Of a stretch of 10,677 nucleotides of DNA, positions 1-6,340 are shown one piece after another. The notes under the pieces were generated by a model. That model saw only the letters and a list, made by a program, of their open reading frames with translations, did not search any database and was not told the origin of the DNA. Made by a program: the position numbers and the translations under genes. Source of the stretch: Oscillospiraceae bacterium (lineage in GTDB: Bacteria; Bacillota; Clostridia; UMGS1883); contig JAFLUQ010000075.1 of NCBI GenBank assembly GCA_022508735.1, positions 1-10,677 on the forward strand. Direction: 5' to 3'. The first letter of the stretch is position 1. Every line of letters starts with the position of its first letter.

Positions 1-32
1 CTGATTTTCGTCCGTTGTTTCAAGGTGATATT

Positions 33-57
33 GATACGCCCCGCAAGGGGGCGTATC
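33..57. other. GCAA-capped inverted repeat in the leader before the decarboxylase gene
   Basis: A 10-bp perfect stem, GATACGCCCC (33-42) with GGGGCGTATC (48-57), encloses GCAAG; shifted by one base it gives a CCCC-GCAA-GGGG cap with one bulged G. It is RNA-like in shape and could end an upstream gene. However, the first T-run (70-75) lies 12 nt past the stem, too far for a normal intrinsic terminator. The rest of 1-144 shows no recognisable gene; frame 1 is open from 1 to 126 but its translation looks random. The function is unassigned. Confidence 0.4.
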
Positions 58-144
58 CTCTCTGCACGATTTTTTCGGCCGGCCCCTGTGCGTCCACATA
101 ACAAAGCAAGTTTTTTACATCTACTATGATAGAGAGGTTTTGCT

Positions 145-1494
145 ATGTATACACCACTATATACTGCGTTATTAGACCTATACAACAAAAATCAGCTCAG
201 CTTTCACATGCCGGGTCACTCGGGGGAGAAGGGCATGGAGGGCTTCAGCCTTCTCTGTGAGATCGACACCACTGAGGTGCCCGAGAGTGACAATCTGTTT
301 TTTGCCGACGGCCCCATAGCCGAGGCGGAAAGGGCCGCGGCAGAGTTTTTCGGCGCGAAAAAAACGCGCCTTCTCGTGGGCGGCTCAAGCAGCGGAGTTC
401 TTGCAATGGTAGGCGCGGCAGTGCGTGAGGGCGAAAAAATAATCTGTGATAGGTTCTGCCACCGGAGCTTTGTGTCAGCGCTGGTGTTTTCGGGGGCCGT
501 GCCGGTGTGGATAACACCGGAGAGCCTTGAGGGCGGAGCCCTGTGGGGAGGCATAGCCCCGGCCGATGTTGAGCGGGCCTTACGTGAAAATCCCGACGCT
601 AAAGCGGTTTACATAACCTCACCTAACTATTTTGGTTATGCGAGCGACGTTTCCGCCATAGCGGAGATCGCCCATAAATACGGCGCGGCCCTGTTGGTAG
701 ACGGCGCTCACGGCGCTCATTTCGGCCTGTCACCTCTGCTGCCTCCCGCTCCGTGGAAATGCGGGGCGGATTTATGCACCGTCAGCGCCCACAAGACGCT
801 CCCTGCCCTGACTCAGGCGGCATGGCTCCACATAAACATGGATTTTCCGCGGCTGGAGGCCATGCTGAAAATGCACCAGAGCAGCTCGCCAAGTTACATA
901 CTTATGGCGTCGCTGGACTATGCGCGGGCAAAAATGGAGGAGGAAGGCGAAAGGCTGTGGTCCGGTCTCGCCGAAAACTCGCTGGCTGTTTTTCCCGAGC
1001 AGGGCAATGTTCCGGGAAAGTACGTGAAATATAAAGACCCCACGAGGCTTGTTCTGCCCACGGGGGGCAACCCCTTCAAGGCCGCTGAGCGGCTTAGAAA
1101 GGAGCACGGCATCTCTGTGGAATGCAGCTACGGCAAAGGAGTGGTGTGCATAACGAATATTTCCCACACGGCGGAGGATCTCAGGCGGCTGAAGGCCGCG
1201 CTGTGCACCGCCGAAAACTCGCCTTCACCGGTCCCCGGATTCACAACGGAAATGCACTACGCCGCTATGGCCCCGCGCAGGGCCTTCTATGCCGACATAG
1301 AAGAGGTTGAGCTGAGTGAGGCCGCGGGCCGCGTCTGCGCCCGTGAGGTGCTGCTCTACCCGCCGGGAGTGCCGCGCGTCCTCCCGGGCGAAGTGGTGAC
1401 TGAGGCGGATATAGCCGCCATTTCCGCTCTTATATCCGCCGGAGGAGAGGTGCACGGGGTTGAGAACGGACGGATTTGCTGCGTTTTGATGTAA
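145..1494 (+). CDS. Short-form Orn/Lys/Arg decarboxylase family protein (PLP-dependent)
   Basis: This 449-residue protein belongs to the fold-type I, PLP-dependent Orn/Lys/Arg decarboxylase family, whose members remove the alpha-carboxyl of a basic amino acid to give a polyamine or its precursor in the cytosol. Visible landmarks are the N-terminal HMPGH (21-25), the DGAHGAHFGL segment (186-195), and SAHKTLPALTQ with K217 as the expected Schiff-base lysine. The family's C-terminal domain carries YPPGVPRVLPGE (405-416). It is a compact Bacillota form, much shorter than the roughly 700-residue E. coli-type enzymes, which carry an extra N-terminal wing domain. The start is set by AGAGAGG at 131-137, 7 nt before the ATG. 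The substrate (arginine, lysine or ornithine) cannot be read from sequence. It appears monocistronic, with a hairpin terminator following. Confidence 0.9.
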   Translation: MYTPLYTALLDLYNKNQLSFHMPGHSGEKGMEGFSLLCEIDTTEVPESDNLFFADGPIAEAERAAAEFFGAKKTRLLVGGSSSGVLAMVGAAVREGEKIICDRFCHRSFVSALVFSGAVPVWITPESLEGGALWGGIAPADVERALRENPDAKAVYITSPNYFGYASDVSAIAEIAHKYGAALLVDGAHGAHFGLSPLLPPAPWKCGADLCTVSAHKTLPALTQAAWLHINMDFPRLEAMLKMHQSSSPSYILMASLDYARAKMEEEGERLWSGLAENSLAVFPEQGNVPGKYVKYKDPTRLVLPTGGNPFKAAERLRKEHGISVECSYGKGVVCITNISHTAEDLRRLKAALCTAENSPSPVPGFTTEMHYAAMAPRRAFYADIEEVELSEAAGRVCAREVLLYPPGVPRVLPGEVVTEADIAAISALISAGGEVHGVENGRICCVLM

Positions 1495-1503
1495 TATTGT
1501 GAT

Positions 1504-1548
1504 AAATTATAGTTTGTGTGTTACACACAAACTATAATTTTGTTTTTT
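1504..1548 (+). terminator. Intrinsic terminator of the decarboxylase gene
   Basis: A perfect 17-bp stem (1504-1520 with 1524-1540, left arm AAATTATAGTTTGTGTG) has a TTA loop and is followed by a T-rich tail reaching TTTTTT at 1543-1548. It begins 9 nt after the decarboxylase stop codon. On the minus strand the tail is poor in T, so it is less convincing for the convergent LysM gene. A weaker minus-strand hairpin covers about 1550-1571. Confidence 0.85.
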
Positions 1549-1575
1549 CGCTCTGTGCTGATGTACAGGGCTTTT

Positions 1576-2208
1576 TTACACCCTGATAACCTGCGTTCCC
1601 ACAGGGGCCAGGTTAAAGAGTGCGTCCATATCCGCGTCGGGCACCACTACGCCGCCGTAGCCGCTGCTGCGGCCGGATATGGCCCCGCCGTCGGAAAGAT
1701 TAAGTATACGCGCCCCGCTAACGCCGATATTGAGCTGCTTGGTTATGATGCAGGCGTCGCCGCTGAGCTCACCTTCTACCTCGCAGCCGGTCTCGCCGCC
1801 GTTTTTATGGATGACCCTGAGCTTACCGCCGCCGATCTCGATGCGCACGGGCGAGGGGGCGACGGGTATGCAGAGCACCTGCCCGTTGAAAAGCACCTGC
1901 GGGTCGATGCCGAGATTGTTCTTTGTGAGCATATCCACCGTAACGCCGAAATATGCCGCGATAGTCTCTATATCTATGTCTCCGCGCACCACATAGTAGT
2001 TCCCGATGCGGCACATGGGGTAGATTTCGCCGGTAAAGGGCAGGCATAGCTGCTGGCCTATAGAGATATTGTCGGGGTCGATGCCGGGGTTGGCCGCCAC
2101 GATCTCGTCAACGGTAGTTCCATTGCTTCGGGCTATGGCCCAGAGGGTGTCGCCGCTGCGGACTGTGTAGGGCGTCATTCCCGCAGGACAAGTGTTACAT
2201 TTGATCAT
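1576..2208 (-). CDS. Two-LysM-domain protein, no signal peptide, unknown C-terminal region
   Basis: This 210-residue protein has two LysM repeats, the fold that binds N-acetylglucosamine-containing glycans such as peptidoglycan. LysM1 spans about residues 13-57 (YTVRSGDTLWAIA, then NPGIDPDNISIGQQLCLP). LysM2 spans about 69-115 and is divergent, with GDIDIETIA in place of GDTLxxIA. Residues about 116-210 form a Gly-rich, probably beta-rich region that I do not recognise. There is no signal peptide or membrane segment. Cysteines are at 4, 7, 55, 66, 113, 142 and 153, with CNTC at the N-terminus. Similar signal-less LysM proteins in endospore formers (SafA type) act in the mother cell on the spore coat or cortex; a spore role here is inference. 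The start follows TGAGGTGA (2216-2223), 7 nt upstream. It is a single gene, divergent from the MBOAT gene. Confidence 0.85.
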   Translation of the reverse strand: MIKCNTCPAGMTPYTVRSGDTLWAIARSNGTTVDEIVAANPGIDPDNISIGQQLCLPFTGEIYPMCRIGNYYVVRGDIDIETIAAYFGVTVDMLTKNNLGIDPQVLFNGQVLCIPVAPSPVRIEIGGGKLRVIHKNGGETGCEVEGELSGDACIITKQLNIGVSGARILNLSDGGAISGRSSGYGGVVVPDADMDALFNLAPVGTQVIRV

Positions 2209-2288
2209 TGAAATATCACCTCATGAATATTTTATGCCAGCGGTTGAACATTGGCAGTATTTTTATAAAAAAATTTTTGATTTTACTA

Positions 2289-2317
2289 TTGTTTTTCGAC
2301 ATAATAGCGTGTATAAT
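2289..2317 (+). promoter_or_regulatory. Candidate sigma-A promoter for the O-acetylation module
   Basis: A perfect TATAAT -10 (2312-2317) lies 17 nt after a weak -35, TTGTTT (2289-2294). Transcription would start near 2324, giving a leader of about 36 nt. It sits in the AT-rich divergent gap, on the side facing the MBOAT gene. Confidence 0.55.
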
Positions 2318-2359
2318 ATAAGAATATGATAAAATATTTTTAGTCGAGGCTGGTACATA

Positions 2360-3739
2360 ATGCTTTTCACAGAACCGCTGTTTTTATTTTTGTTTCTTCC
2401 GATCTGTCTGATCTCGCAGCTTGTGGTGAGAAATACGACGGCGAAAAACATATTGCTGCTGATATTGTCACTGGTGTTTTACGCCTGGGGTGAGCCGGTG
2501 TATGTTTTTTTGATGATAGCCACCACCCTTGTCTGCTGGGCTATAAGCATGGCGATGGACAAAAGCCCTCGCCGCCGTTTTTGGTTGGCGCTGACCATAG
2601 TGGCTGCACTTTTGCCGCTAATTTTCTTTAAATACGGTCAAATGCTTCTTGATATCGTGAACCTTATTCCCGGGCTTGATATCCCCGGTCACGGCCTTTC
2701 TCTGCCAATAGGCATTTCCTTCTACACATTCCAGGTCATCACCTATGCTGTTGACCTCTACCGCGGCGAGACTGAGGTGCAGAAGAATCCCATAAATTTC
2801 ATGCTATATATCTCGCTTTTCCCACAGCTCATTGCCGGCCCGATCGTGCGATATACGGAGGTTGAAAAGCAGCTCGGGAGCCGCGCGATAAGCGCACCGC
2901 AGTTTTCTGACGGCGTGCTTCGCTTCGTGACGGGCCTCGGTAAAAAGGTGCTGCTGGCAAATGCCGTGGGCAAGGTAGTCAGCGATGTGCTCACAAGCCC
3001 GATCGATGAGCTGAGCTTTGTGGGCGCGTGGGGCGTTATGCTATGTTACGCATTTCAGATATATTTTGACTTCTCAGGCTACAGCGACATGGCCATAGGC
3101 CTTGGAAAAATGCTGGGCTTCACCTATAACGAAAACTTTAACTACCCCTATATTTCCGGTTCCATAAGGGAGTTCTGGCGTCGCTGGCATATTTCCATGA
3201 ACACATTTTTCCGCGACTATGTATATATTCCGCTGGGCGGTAACCGCCGACGACAGTATCTTAATATGCTCATAGTCTGGGCTCTGACCGGGCTGTGGCA
3301 TGGTGCTGGGCTTAATTTCCTGCTCTGGGGGCTGTATTTCTTTGTGCTGCTCTCCATAGGCAAGCTCCTTATGTCTAAGCTTACCGTGCCGAAGGCCTTG
3401 TCTGTTTTAGTTACATTTGTTCTAGTGGTTATCGGTTGGGTGTTCTTCTACTTTGAAAAAATGGCCGACTGTCTGAAGATGTTTAAACTTATGTTCGGCG
3501 GCGGGGCGTTTAGCGATGCCTTCTCCGGCCATCTGCTATACGCCGCTATCCCGGCGCTCATTTTCTGCGCCATAGGCTCCACGCCTTTGCCTGCGAAAAT
3601 GGCCGGCCGTCTGCACGCGGCTCTGCCGGAAAATGCCGCCATTGCCCTGGGCTGCGTATTTTCTGTGGCCATGCTGCTCGCCTGCATCGCCGTGATAATC
3701 GGCAGTAGCTACAATCCGTTCCTATATTTCAGATTTTAG
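2360..3739 (+). CDS. MBOAT-family membrane O-acyltransferase, AlgI-like
   Basis: This 459-residue polytopic membrane protein belongs to the MBOAT family, closest in pattern to AlgI/PatA/DltB-type enzymes. These pass acetyl groups from a cytoplasmic donor across the membrane for O-acetylation of extracellular polysaccharide or cell-wall polymer. Hydrophobic segments run through the whole chain. Key signatures are DFSGYSDMAIGLGKMLGF starting at D237, WRRWHIS (273-279, H277) followed by the FRDYVYIPLGGNRR block, and LTGLWHGAG with the invariant H314, the counterpart of the essential His of AlgI. The N-terminus MLFTEPLFLFLFLP is typical of the family. A modest GAGG (2346-2349) lies 10 nt before the ATG. 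The following DHHW gene starts 12 nt after the stop, so the two are almost certainly one transcript and one machine. The acceptor is unknown; no glycosyltransferase lies nearby. Confidence 0.92.
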   Translation: MLFTEPLFLFLFLPICLISQLVVRNTTAKNILLLILSLVFYAWGEPVYVFLMIATTLVCWAISMAMDKSPRRRFWLALTIVAALLPLIFFKYGQMLLDIVNLIPGLDIPGHGLSLPIGISFYTFQVITYAVDLYRGETEVQKNPINFMLYISLFPQLIAGPIVRYTEVEKQLGSRAISAPQFSDGVLRFVTGLGKKVLLANAVGKVVSDVLTSPIDELSFVGAWGVMLCYAFQIYFDFSGYSDMAIGLGKMLGFTYNENFNYPYISGSIREFWRRWHISMNTFFRDYVYIPLGGNRRRQYLNMLIVWALTGLWHGAGLNFLLWGLYFFVLLSIGKLLMSKLTVPKALSVLVTFVLVVIGWVFFYFEKMADCLKMFKLMFGGGAFSDAFSGHLLYAAIPALIFCAIGSTPLPAKMAGRLHAALPENAAIALGCVFSVAMLLACIAVIIGSSYNPFLYFRF

Positions 3740-3746
3740 GAGGTGA
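3738..3746 (+). promoter_or_regulatory. Ribosome binding site that fixes the DHHW gene start
   Basis: AGGAGGTGA, a full anti-Shine-Dalgarno match, overlaps the MBOAT stop codon (TAG, 3737-3739) and sits 5 nt before the ATG at 3752. It also contains the in-frame GTG at 3743, which therefore cannot be the real start. Confidence 0.85.
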
Positions 3747-3751
3747 CCCTG

Positions 3752-5074
3752 ATGAAAAAGCAATATATAATCCCGGCAGTCTTTACCGCGCTGTTGATAG
3801 TCATTGGCCTCCTATATTTTATCGTGCCTGACGTGGAAATTTCCGAGGAGGAAAACCGCAAATTGACGCAGCTGCCGGAGTTCAGCTTTGGTTCACTTTT
3901 TGATGGCAGCTATACCTCAGCTATGGGTGAATATATGAAGGATCAATTTCCCTTCCGCCGCAGCTTCATTGAAGCCGGAGGGAGGGTAAGCGGGCTTCTG
4001 TCTCTTGGCGGAAGTGAAGTGGATATGGTAATTAGCACCGGAAATATGGATATGGGCGAGGGCGAGACCCTTGCCAAGATACCGACCGTGCCCAAAGAAG
4101 AAAAAAAAGAGAAAGAGAAAAAAGATGAGAAGCCTGCTCCCGCAAAGATCGACCTTGCCGATGAGGCTGACTATAACAGCCGCGGCATAATAATCGCCGA
4201 TAACCGGGCCATGGAGCTGTTTGGCTGGGAATACAGCATGCTCAAGCGTTATGCGACCATGGTGAATATCATAGCCGTGGCCGTGCCTGACGCTAAGGTC
4301 TATTCCTTGGTGGTGCCCACCTCTGTGGAATTCTACTCTCCCGTGAAGTATCATGAGGGCCGCCGTTCTCAGAAGACTGCTATAGACGGAATATACGGCA
4401 TGCTTGCACCGCAGGTGTCTTCCGTTGATGCGTACACATATCTGGCAGCCGCAGCTGACCGGTACATTTATTTCCGCACTGACCATCACTGGACGGTGCG
4501 CGGAGCCTATCAGGGCTATTACGCCTTCTGTAAGGCGGCGGGGCTTGAGCCTGTCCCGGAGGACAGCTTCAGCTCATACAATGTAGAGGGCGACTTTCTC
4601 GGCACACTTTACCGCTATACACGCAAACAGGTGCTCTCTGACGATCCCGACACTGTGGAGGTCATGAATTTCCCCGAGGTTGAGAGCTGCGTGGCCTATA
4701 CCGACGCGTCAATGAGCCAATCCTATGGCGCCGGAATTATCGTAGACCCCGGCGAATCCACGAATAAGTATCTGACCTTCCTGGGCGGCGATAATCCTCT
4801 GCTCCATATTGTTACCAAAAATAAGAACGGACGCAGAGTCGCCATATTAAAAGACTCCTTCGGCAATGCTTTTACGCCCTTCCTTATAAATCATTATGAA
4901 GAAATTTACGCCCTTGACTCACGCTCCGCGGGCGTAGACATAATAGAGTTCTGCGCTTCTCACGATATTGACGACATTATCATAGAAAATTACGCTTTTG
5001 CAATCAGCAATAAGGAAATCTTAGGCGGACTTGATAAAATGGTAAAAGACAGCCAGAGCTATATTATACAATAA
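3752..5074 (+). CDS. DHHW/AlgX-like membrane-anchored protein, O-acetylation partner
   Basis: This 440-residue protein has an N-terminal signal anchor (about residues 6-24) and an extracytoplasmic domain of the DHHW type, related to the SGNH-hydrolase-like AlgX/AlgJ acetyltransferases. The signature TDHHWT places D244, H245, H246 and W247. KDSFGNAF places S369 as the probable nucleophile, with D244 and H246 as candidate partners by analogy with AlgX; this assignment is inferred, not aligned. It most likely takes acetyl groups from the upstream MBOAT protein and transfers them to a surface polymer. Residues about 114-132 form a strongly charged Lys/Glu stretch ending in PAPAK, probably a flexible linker between the membrane-proximal part and the catalytic domain; it is encoded by long A-runs. 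The start is the ATG with AGGAGGTGA 5 nt upstream. Spacing to the MBOAT gene is 12 nt. Confidence 0.85.
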   Translation: MKKQYIIPAVFTALLIVIGLLYFIVPDVEISEEENRKLTQLPEFSFGSLFDGSYTSAMGEYMKDQFPFRRSFIEAGGRVSGLLSLGGSEVDMVISTGNMDMGEGETLAKIPTVPKEEKKEKEKKDEKPAPAKIDLADEADYNSRGIIIADNRAMELFGWEYSMLKRYATMVNIIAVAVPDAKVYSLVVPTSVEFYSPVKYHEGRRSQKTAIDGIYGMLAPQVSSVDAYTYLAAAADRYIYFRTDHHWTVRGAYQGYYAFCKAAGLEPVPEDSFSSYNVEGDFLGTLYRYTRKQVLSDDPDTVEVMNFPEVESCVAYTDASMSQSYGAGIIVDPGESTNKYLTFLGGDNPLLHIVTKNKNGRRVAILKDSFGNAFTPFLINHYEEIYALDSRSAGVDIIEFCASHDIDDIIIENYAFAISNKEILGGLDKMVKDSQSYIIQ

Positions 5075-5184
5075 AATACAATAAATTTGCAACCGCGGCC
5101 ATAACCATGCCTGCTTTTGTAGTAATTTTTGCTTTGCAGCTATACAAATCTTCGATTTGTATAGCTGCAAATTTATTGTATAAT
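5063..5184. repeat. Nested inverted-repeat element after the DHHW gene
   Basis: A 16-bp outer inverted repeat, ATACAATAAATTTGCA (5076-5091) and its exact complement (5166-5181), flanks an inner 18-bp perfect hairpin (5133-5150 with 5154-5171, loop TTC). The right outer arm also pairs over 13 bp (5172-5184) with ATTATACAATAAA at 5063-5075, because ATACAATAAA is tandemly duplicated at 5066-5075 and 5076-5085. The outer left arm overlaps the end of the coding region, which takes its last codons and stop from it. It could be a miniature non-coding element or a two-state RNA fold. No open reading frame lies inside. Confidence 0.6.
5133..5177 (+). terminator. Likely terminator of the O-acetylation module
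   Basis: The 18-bp perfect stem (left arm TTTGCAGCTATACAAATC, loop TTC) is followed by TTTATT. The stem is strong but the T-tract is short and interrupted, so termination may be partial. It begins 58 nt after the DHHW stop codon. Confidence 0.6.
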
Positions 5185-5200
5185 AATTTAATAAAAAATA

Positions 5201-5229
5201 TTGACAAATAAGGGATAAAACGTTATAAT
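5201..5229 (+). promoter_or_regulatory. Fully consensus sigma-A promoter of the DUF805 gene
   Basis: TTGACA (5201-5206), an exact 17-nt spacer, and TATAAT (5224-5229) match the housekeeping consensus at all twelve positions. The predicted start is near 5236, giving a leader of about 37 nt that contains AGGGAGG (5258-5264), 8 nt before the ATG. Upstream DNA is A/T-tract rich (5185-5200), like an UP element. This predicts strong, probably constitutive transcription. Confidence 0.88.
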
Positions 5230-5272
5230 TAATTTAGATTAAAAAGATATATAAAAAAGGGAGGAAAATTTT

Positions 5273-5755
5273 ATGCAACACTTCATGAACGCTCTTAAGA
5301 ACTATGCCAATTTCAATGGCAGAGCGAGAAGAAAAGAGTTTTGGATCTTTGTTATCGCAGCCGGGGTCATCTCTACTATCGCCACGCTGATAGCTATTGC
5401 CATCTCCGGCGGTCTTGATCCGGACGTAGAGCGCACGATGTTTGGTCTTTCGCCCACAGCCTTCGGCGTTATGTCTGCGGCGATACTTGTGTTCATCTGC
5501 CCGGTGCTGTCGGTTACCGTGCGCCGTCTTCATGACACAGGCCACAGCGCGCTTTGGATCTCGTTCCTGATCGCTTTCTACATAGCGATGACTCTTACCT
5601 GGGCGGTCCAGTCCTTTGCGGCAAGCCTTGCGATAGCCACATTCGCTCTCGGCTTTGTCACCTTCATTCTTTTCGTTACCAACTTCATTCTGCTTTTCTG
5701 TGCTGACAGCCAGAAGGGTGAGAATCAGTACGGCCCCAACCCCAAAAATGAATAA
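5273..5755 (+). CDS. DUF805 family inner-membrane protein (YhaH-like)
   Basis: This 160-residue integral membrane protein belongs to the DUF805 family, whose biochemical role is unknown. It shows the family's N-terminal signature Y11xxFxGRARRxEFW24, then four likely membrane segments (about 23-45, 62-82, 93-113 and 119-143). The cytoplasmic motif VRRLHDTG (83-90) and the polar C-terminal tail DSQKGENQYGPNPK are also typical of the family. It stands alone on its own perfect promoter and is closed by two hairpins, so it is a monocistronic, probably well-expressed unit. Its position after the O-acetylation module may be chance. Start chosen by AGGGAGG 8 nt upstream. Confidence 0.88.
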   Translation: MQHFMNALKNYANFNGRARRKEFWIFVIAAGVISTIATLIAIAISGGLDPDVERTMFGLSPTAFGVMSAAILVFICPVLSVTVRRLHDTGHSALWISFLIAFYIAMTLTWAVQSFAASLAIATFALGFVTFILFVTNFILLFCADSQKGENQYGPNPKNE

Positions 5756-5756
5756 T

Positions 5757-5790
5757 TAAAAATGGGTTCGCTTTTGCGAACCCATTTTTA
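5757..5790. terminator. Bidirectional terminator between DUF805 and pgsA
   Basis: A 15-bp perfect stem, TAAAAATGGGTTCGC (5757-5771) with its complement (5776-5790), has a TTTT loop. The A/T ends give a T5 run at the 3' side on either strand, so it can serve both the DUF805 gene and the opposing operon. It begins right after the DUF805 stop codon. Confidence 0.85.
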
Positions 5791-5794
5791 CGCT

Positions 5795-5826
5795 AAACAG
5801 ACCGCCGCCGGGCGGCCTGTTTTTTT
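5795..5826 (+). terminator. Second, GC-rich terminator overlapping the end of pgsA
   Basis: AAACAG (5795-5800) pairs with CTGTTT (5817-5822), and CCGCC (5802-5806) with GGCGG (5811-5815), with one A-C mismatch and a GCCG loop. Seven Ts follow (5820-5826) on the plus strand, overlapping the pgsA stop codon at 5825-5827. Orientation favours stopping plus-strand transcription before it enters the housekeeping operon; on the minus strand only TTT follows. Confidence 0.75.
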
Positions 5827-6340
5827 AATCCTTGAAAACTTCGATATTCTCAAATATATATGCCACCCAGCTCATGAGCGTGAAGACGGCGGCAACCCAA
5901 AGCACAGCGGCGGAGGCAAGGGGGAGTAAAGCGTTAAAGAAAATGGCAAAGAGCACAGCAAAGATCTGCACGTTGGTCTTTATCTTGCCCCACCATGACG
6001 CGGCTATGACCTTGCCCTTATCTACCGCGACAACTCTCATGCAGGTAACGAACAGCTCGCGGGCGATGATGATGAACGCGGGCCAGACGTTTATTGTGCC
6101 CATCTCTACAAAGCACATAAGCGCGCCGAACACCAAGAGCTTGTCTGCTAAGGGATCCATGATCTTGCCGAAGGAGGTCACAAGGTTATACTTTCGGGCA
6201 ATATAGCCGTCGAAAAAGTCGGTGATGCTGGCCACGGCGAACATAATTCCCGCCGCTATGGGGAAGTTCAGCAGCATGAGCGCCATTGTCACAGGCACAA
6301 GCACTATCCGAAGCATGGTGAGTTTGTTTGGTAAATTCAT
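5825..6340 (-). CDS. pgsA: CDP-diacylglycerol--glycerol-3-phosphate 3-phosphatidyltransferase
   Basis: This 171-residue membrane enzyme makes phosphatidylglycerol phosphate from CDP-diacylglycerol and glycerol-3-phosphate, the committed step to phosphatidylglycerol and cardiolipin. The full CDP-alcohol phosphotransferase signature D-x2-DG-x2-AR-x8-G-x3-D-x3-D is present as D41, D44-G45, A48-R49, G58, D62 and D66; the four Asp residues bind the metal ions. The start MNLPNKLTMLRI and several hydrophobic helices fit PgsA, and the length is near the usual value of about 180. It is the last gene of the operon. Its ATG overlaps the rimO TGA in an ATGA (6337-6340), and AGGAGG lies inside the end of rimO, indicating translational coupling. 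Other CDP-alcohol transferases share the motif, but the rimO neighbour favours PgsA. Confidence 0.93.
   Translation of the reverse strand: MNLPNKLTMLRIVLVPVTMALMLLNFPIAAGIMFAVASITDFFDGYIARKYNLVTSFGKIMDPLADKLLVFGALMCFVEMGTINVWPAFIIIARELFVTCMRVVAVDKGKVIAASWWGKIKTNVQIFAVLFAIFFNALLPLASAAVLWVAAVFTLMSWVAYIFENIEVFKD

Noticed and set aside
1..126. Tail of an upstream gene in frame 1
   Set aside because: The frame is open but its translation is Arg-rich and unrecognisable, and it would have to read through a strong palindrome; chance openness is more likely.
125..130. TATGAT as -10 box for the decarboxylase gene
   Set aside because: The predicted start site would fall inside the ribosome binding site at 131-137, and no -35 lies at a proper distance.
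1504..1540. Relationship between the hairpin here and the one at 5133-5171 as copies of one repeat family
   Set aside because: Both are long perfect stems with three-base loops, but the arm sequences do not match, so similarity is in shape only.
1516..2049. Open frame of 177 codons on the plus strand opposite the LysM gene
   Set aside because: No ribosome binding site and no recognisable domain. It runs antisense to a clear two-LysM protein and starts inside the terminator region, so it is a shadow.
3743..3751. GTG at 3743 as start of the DHHW protein
   Set aside because: The GTG is part of the AGGAGGTGA ribosome binding site; the ATG at 3752 has correct spacing.
3917..4489. Open frame of 190 codons on the minus strand opposite the DHHW gene
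   Set aside because: It contains a run of Leu/Phe that is just the complement of the Lys/Glu-coding A-runs, which explains its membrane-like look.
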